A stretch of 17,247 bases of DNA, from assembly GCA_902773285.1 (NCBI GenBank), contig CACYDS010000022.1, positions 1-17,247 of the forward strand, in the 5' to 3' direction. This document shows positions 15,139 through 17,247 of this stretch, one piece after another. Below the pieces are notes generated by a model. That model was not told where the DNA came from, ran no database searches, and worked only from the letters and a program-made list of their open reading frames with translations. Both the position numbers and the translations under genes were made by a program. Numbering within the stretch: the first letter of the stretch is position 1; each line of letters opens with the position of its first letter. This stretch comes from an uncultured Pseudomonadota bacterium (lineage in GTDB: Bacteria > Pseudomonadota > Alphaproteobacteria > RUG11792).

Positions 15139-16215
15139 TTACTCTAGAATTGATAATATAATTTCAGCAATTTTTCGAGATGGGGCAACCGCCCCTGACA
15201 ATAGATGCTGCCTTATATGCCTAAAACAGGCTATTTGAGCTTTGCAATCAAGGGTTTTAATTGCCTTAGCTATGCTTGTCGCATTACATTCATTTTGAAT
15301 TAATTCTGGTATCACTGGAGAATTTAGGATTATGTTTACCAACGAGATATATTTTACTTTTATCATGGATTTGATGATGTGATACGAAGGCGCAGAAAGT
15401 CGGTAACAGCAAACCATTGGACAGCCCGAAAGTGCCAGTTGTAATGTCGCCGTTCCACTTGCAACTATGGCGCATTTTGCCCGCCTAAATAATTCTATCT
15501 TTTGTTTTTCATCTGAAATAATCTCAATATTCGTACCTTTTACAGATTCTTTTATCAATTTCTCCAAATGAGGCAATGTTGGTATTACTATACGCTCAAA
15601 ATTGAAATATTTAAGAGACTGCATAAATATAGGCAGTAACATCTGAATTTCTTGTTTTCGGCTTCCGGGAAGAATCAGAAGAGCATCCTGTTTTGTGGCA
15701 TCATTCCCCTCAAATTCTTCGATAGCGACATGCCCAACAAACGTTGTTTTTAAACCATATTTTTGAAAATATGGCGGCTCAAAATCGAATAAAGTTAGCA
15801 ACTGATCGTATAGTTTTGCTAGCTTTTTTGCACGCTTTTTGCGCCAAGCCCATACGCTCGGAGCGACGAGATGCACTAACTTTATATTTGGATTACGCTT
15901 CCGGACAAGTGTCGCTATTCTAAAACAGAAGCCTGGAGAATCTATAGTCAATAGCACATCTGGATTAGTCTGCAATATGTCAGCAACAACGTGATTGATC
16001 AATCGTTTTATCTTGAAAAGTTGGGGCACGATTTCTAATATTCCACCGATTGAAATTTGTTGTATATCAATTAAGCTATCGAGTCCAGACTGCCGCATAA
16101 GTTCACCGCCAACACCGGATATTTTGACTTCGGACAAGGAATTTATCTGAGAAATCACCTTAGCTCCTAAATAATCGCCTGACGGCTCTCCTGCTATGAC
16201 GTATAGTTTTTTCAT
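15139..16215 (-). CDS. lpxB: lipid-A-disaccharide synthase
   Basis: LpxB (glycosyltransferase family 19) joins lipid X to UDP-2,3-diacylglucosamine, giving the tetraacyl disaccharide of lipid A on the inner face of the cytoplasmic membrane. The 358-residue protein begins with the hallmark GEPSGDYLGAKVI (9-21) and SGVGGELMRQSGL. It continues with the family blocks DSPGFCFRIA, HLVAPSVWAWRKKRAKKLA, LLTLFDFEPPYFQKYGL, LLILPGSRKQEI and ASGTATLQLALSGCPMVCCYR. Length is slightly below the usual 380. It shows that this organism makes, or made, lipid A. It overlaps rimM by 4 bp, an unusual partner, since lpxB normally follows lpxA or lpxI. Confidence 0.95.
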   Translation of the reverse strand: MKKLYVIAGEPSGDYLGAKVISQINSLSEVKISGVGGELMRQSGLDSLIDIQQISIGGILEIVPQLFKIKRLINHVVADILQTNPDVLLTIDSPGFCFRIATLVRKRNPNIKLVHLVAPSVWAWRKKRAKKLAKLYDQLLTLFDFEPPYFQKYGLKTTFVGHVAIEEFEGNDATKQDALLILPGSRKQEIQMLLPIFMQSLKYFNFERIVIPTLPHLEKLIKESVKGTNIEIISDEKQKIELFRRAKCAIVASGTATLQLALSGCPMVCCYRLSAPSYHIIKSMIKVKYISLVNIILNSPVIPELIQNECNATSIAKAIKTLDCKAQIACFRHIRQHLLSGAVAPSRKIAEIILSILE

Positions 16216-16715
16216 AGCAAAAGAAACCTCTTATTTATGACAACTTCGCAAGCCTGGAAATCCACAGCTATTATTGCTTCTCGATTAAAAGGAATTGTCG
16301 CGATCTTAATACCGGTTGAATCTATTTCCAAAAACGCTCCAGCGCCGTAGTCTTGTATGGCGCTTATCTGCCCCAACCGCTTATGTTTATCATCTACCAC
16401 ATTCAAGCCTATCAAGTCTTCGTGATAATACTCACCATCCCCTAGCTGAGGCAATTCTTCGCGTGCTACGAACACTTCTTGCAATCTAAGGCCATCTGCG
16501 TCAGTCCTATTATTAATTCCCTCAACACACGTAATTACATCCCCACTCCGATCAATCCTTGGATACTTCAGCACAATCTCAGTACCGTCCTTTAGAAACA
16601 ATCTAGCGTGTTGTAAAAAAAAATCAGGAGAGGCTGTATAGGAATGCAACTTAACTTGCCCCTTAATTCCGAGAGGCTTTGCTACAATGCCTACACAAAC
16701 TCTCCTAGCTCCCAT
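16212..16715 (-). CDS. rimM: ribosome maturation factor RimM
   Basis: RimM helps 30S maturation, binding S19 near the 16S 3' domain. The 167-residue product has the N-terminal barrel start CVGIVAKPLGIKGQVKLHSYT, the GxNxRxxA-like GINNRTDADGLRLQEVFVAREELPQ, and the linker and PRC-barrel segment GEYYHEDLIGLNVVDDKHKR plus GQISAIQDYGAGAFLEI. Its ATG shares one base with the rpsP stop (TAATG). Its own stop overlaps the lpxB start by 4 bp, so all three are translationally coupled. trmD and rplS, the usual next genes, are missing here. Confidence 0.95.
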   Translation of the reverse strand: MGARRVCVGIVAKPLGIKGQVKLHSYTASPDFFLQHARLFLKDGTEIVLKYPRIDRSGDVITCVEGINNRTDADGLRLQEVFVAREELPQLGDGEYYHEDLIGLNVVDDKHKRLGQISAIQDYGAGAFLEIDSTGIKIATIPFNREAIIAVDFQACEVVINKRFLLL

Positions 16716-17071
16716 TATTCAGCGGATGCTTGTTCCTTCGCCTCAGCTTCCGCCTTCATCCTTTCTTGCGCTTTCTTCTTCGGAGCAGATTTTTTAGGAC
16801 GCTCAGCAATTTGCGGTTTTTCCATCAAATTTAATTCGGAAAGTAATTTCTGAACTTTTTCTGATGCTTGAGCTCCAACCGAAAGCCAATACTTCACGCG
16901 TTCAGATTTCACAACCAAACGCTCCTGGTTCTCCTTTGCTAACAAAGGATTGTATGAACCCAATCTTTCCAAGAACTTGCCATCCCGAGGAGCTGTGTTT
17001 TCTGCAACAACCATTCTGTAGAAAGGTCTCTTTTTTGAGCCACCACGAGCTAATCTAATCCTTAATGCCAT
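16715..17071 (-). CDS. rpsP: 30S ribosomal protein S16
   Basis: A small ribosomal subunit assembly protein. The 118-residue product begins MALRIRLARGGSKKRPFYRM and has VVAENTAPRDGKFLERLGSYNP, both strong S16 signatures. It is longer than E. coli S16 (82 residues) because of a Lys/Ala/Glu-rich tail (about 83-118), common in alphaproteobacteria. GGAG lies upstream of the ATG and a near-consensus promoter is about 50-77 bp upstream. It is the first gene of the rpsP-rimM-lpxB operon. Confidence 0.97.
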   Translation of the reverse strand: MALRIRLARGGSKKRPFYRMVVAENTAPRDGKFLERLGSYNPLLAKENQERLVVKSERVKYWLSVGAQASEKVQKLLSELNLMEKPQIAERPKKSAPKKKAQERMKAEAEAKEQASAE

Positions 17072-17119
17072 CTAAAATCTTTCTCCGTATTCTTAATAAT
17101 AAAAACTTTTCCTTGGAAG

Positions 17120-17148
17120 ATTATACCATATACCGTCACATGCGACAA
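17120..17148 (-). promoter_or_regulatory. strong sigma70-type promoter for rpsP-rimM-lpxB
   Basis: On the minus strand, -35 TTGTCG (17143-17148) and a perfect -10 TATAAT (17120-17125) are separated by 17 bp. The inner end of the right IS remnant lies 19 bp beyond the -35, so the promoter was spared by the insertion. Confidence 0.75.
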
Positions 17149-17167
17149 TAGGCTGCATCATTTGGGA

Positions 17168-17247
17168 TTGGCAACTAGATAAATAAAAAGTATGATAGTT
17201 CTTGAAGAAGCTGAGATTGGATGGACAAACGGTGCTAGAAGTTTGCA
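17168..17247 (+). mobile_element. inner end of a second IS1-like element copy (continues past the window)
   Basis: TTGGCAACTAGATAAATAAA and the next five bases (17168-17192) are identical to the reverse complement of 288-312. The following 55 bases align with 234-287 with one gap and roughly three-quarters identity. Here an ATG at 17192 opens MIVLEEAEIGWTNGARSL to the window edge without a stop, whereas the left copy has an early TGA. The two copies are inverted and both transposase frames point outward. Whether this copy is intact cannot be judged from the visible 80 bp. Confidence 0.6.

Noticed and set aside
1..17247. tRNA, rRNA, riboswitch or CRISPR array
   Set aside because: No cloverleaf-like segment, rRNA signature, aptamer-like leader or regularly spaced repeat was found; the intergenic gaps are short and described above.

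Overview
The window is about 17 kb of AT-rich, gene-dense bacterial chromosome. It looks like an alphaproteobacterium. The signs are a DUF1013/TrcR-family cell-cycle regulator, an HdaA-type DnaA-inactivation protein with an N-terminal clamp-binding motif, an alphaproteobacterial FtsL, and PdhA/PdhB as separate E1 subunits. The degraded insertion sequences and the eukaryote-type deubiquitinase suggest a host-associated, probably intracellular lineage such as a protist or amoeba symbiont (Holosporales-like). The lineage is inferred from gene content, not from a marker tree.

Layout. 1-312: remnant of an IS1-like element reading leftward. 302-2244: pdhA-pdhB (pyruvate dehydrogenase E1), minus strand. 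2332-3621: a signal-peptide protein that looks like an 8-stranded outer-membrane barrel with a large helical insert. 3622-4081: AT-rich intergenic region. 4082-11311: a minus-strand run transcribed rsmH, ftsL, ftsI, recO, alaS, lipA, mostly with 4-26 bp overlaps. 11312-11463: divergent promoter region. 11464-12951: plus-strand trcR-like gene, [2Fe-2S] ferredoxin, hdaA. 12948-14985: a large minus-strand gene with the Cys and His boxes of ubiquitin-specific proteases (peptidase family C19). 15139-17071: rpsP, rimM, lpxB, minus strand, behind a strong promoter. 17168-17247: a second copy of the same IS end, inverted relative to the first.

The outstanding feature is the USP-like deubiquitinase. 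Its uninterrupted frame has no good start codon. Just upstream, a Shine-Dalgarno-like GGAG and an ATG begin a typical Sec signal peptide, which is separated from the body by a run of seven G. With six G the frames join into a 678-residue secreted protein. With the seven present here, translation from the ATG stops after 20 residues. This could be a phase-variable (contingency) secreted effector, a recent frameshift, or a homopolymer sequencing error.

Most remaining genes are core housekeeping: pyruvate oxidation and lipoyl synthesis (pdhAB, lipA), septal wall synthesis (ftsL, ftsI, rsmH), replication control (hdaA, trcR-like), Fe-S electron transfer, translation (alaS, rpsP, rimM) and lipid A synthesis (lpxB). 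Several usual alphaproteobacterial neighbours are absent: no pdhC directly after pdhB, no murE after ftsI, no trmD-rplS after rimM. I see no tRNA, rRNA or CRISPR array.
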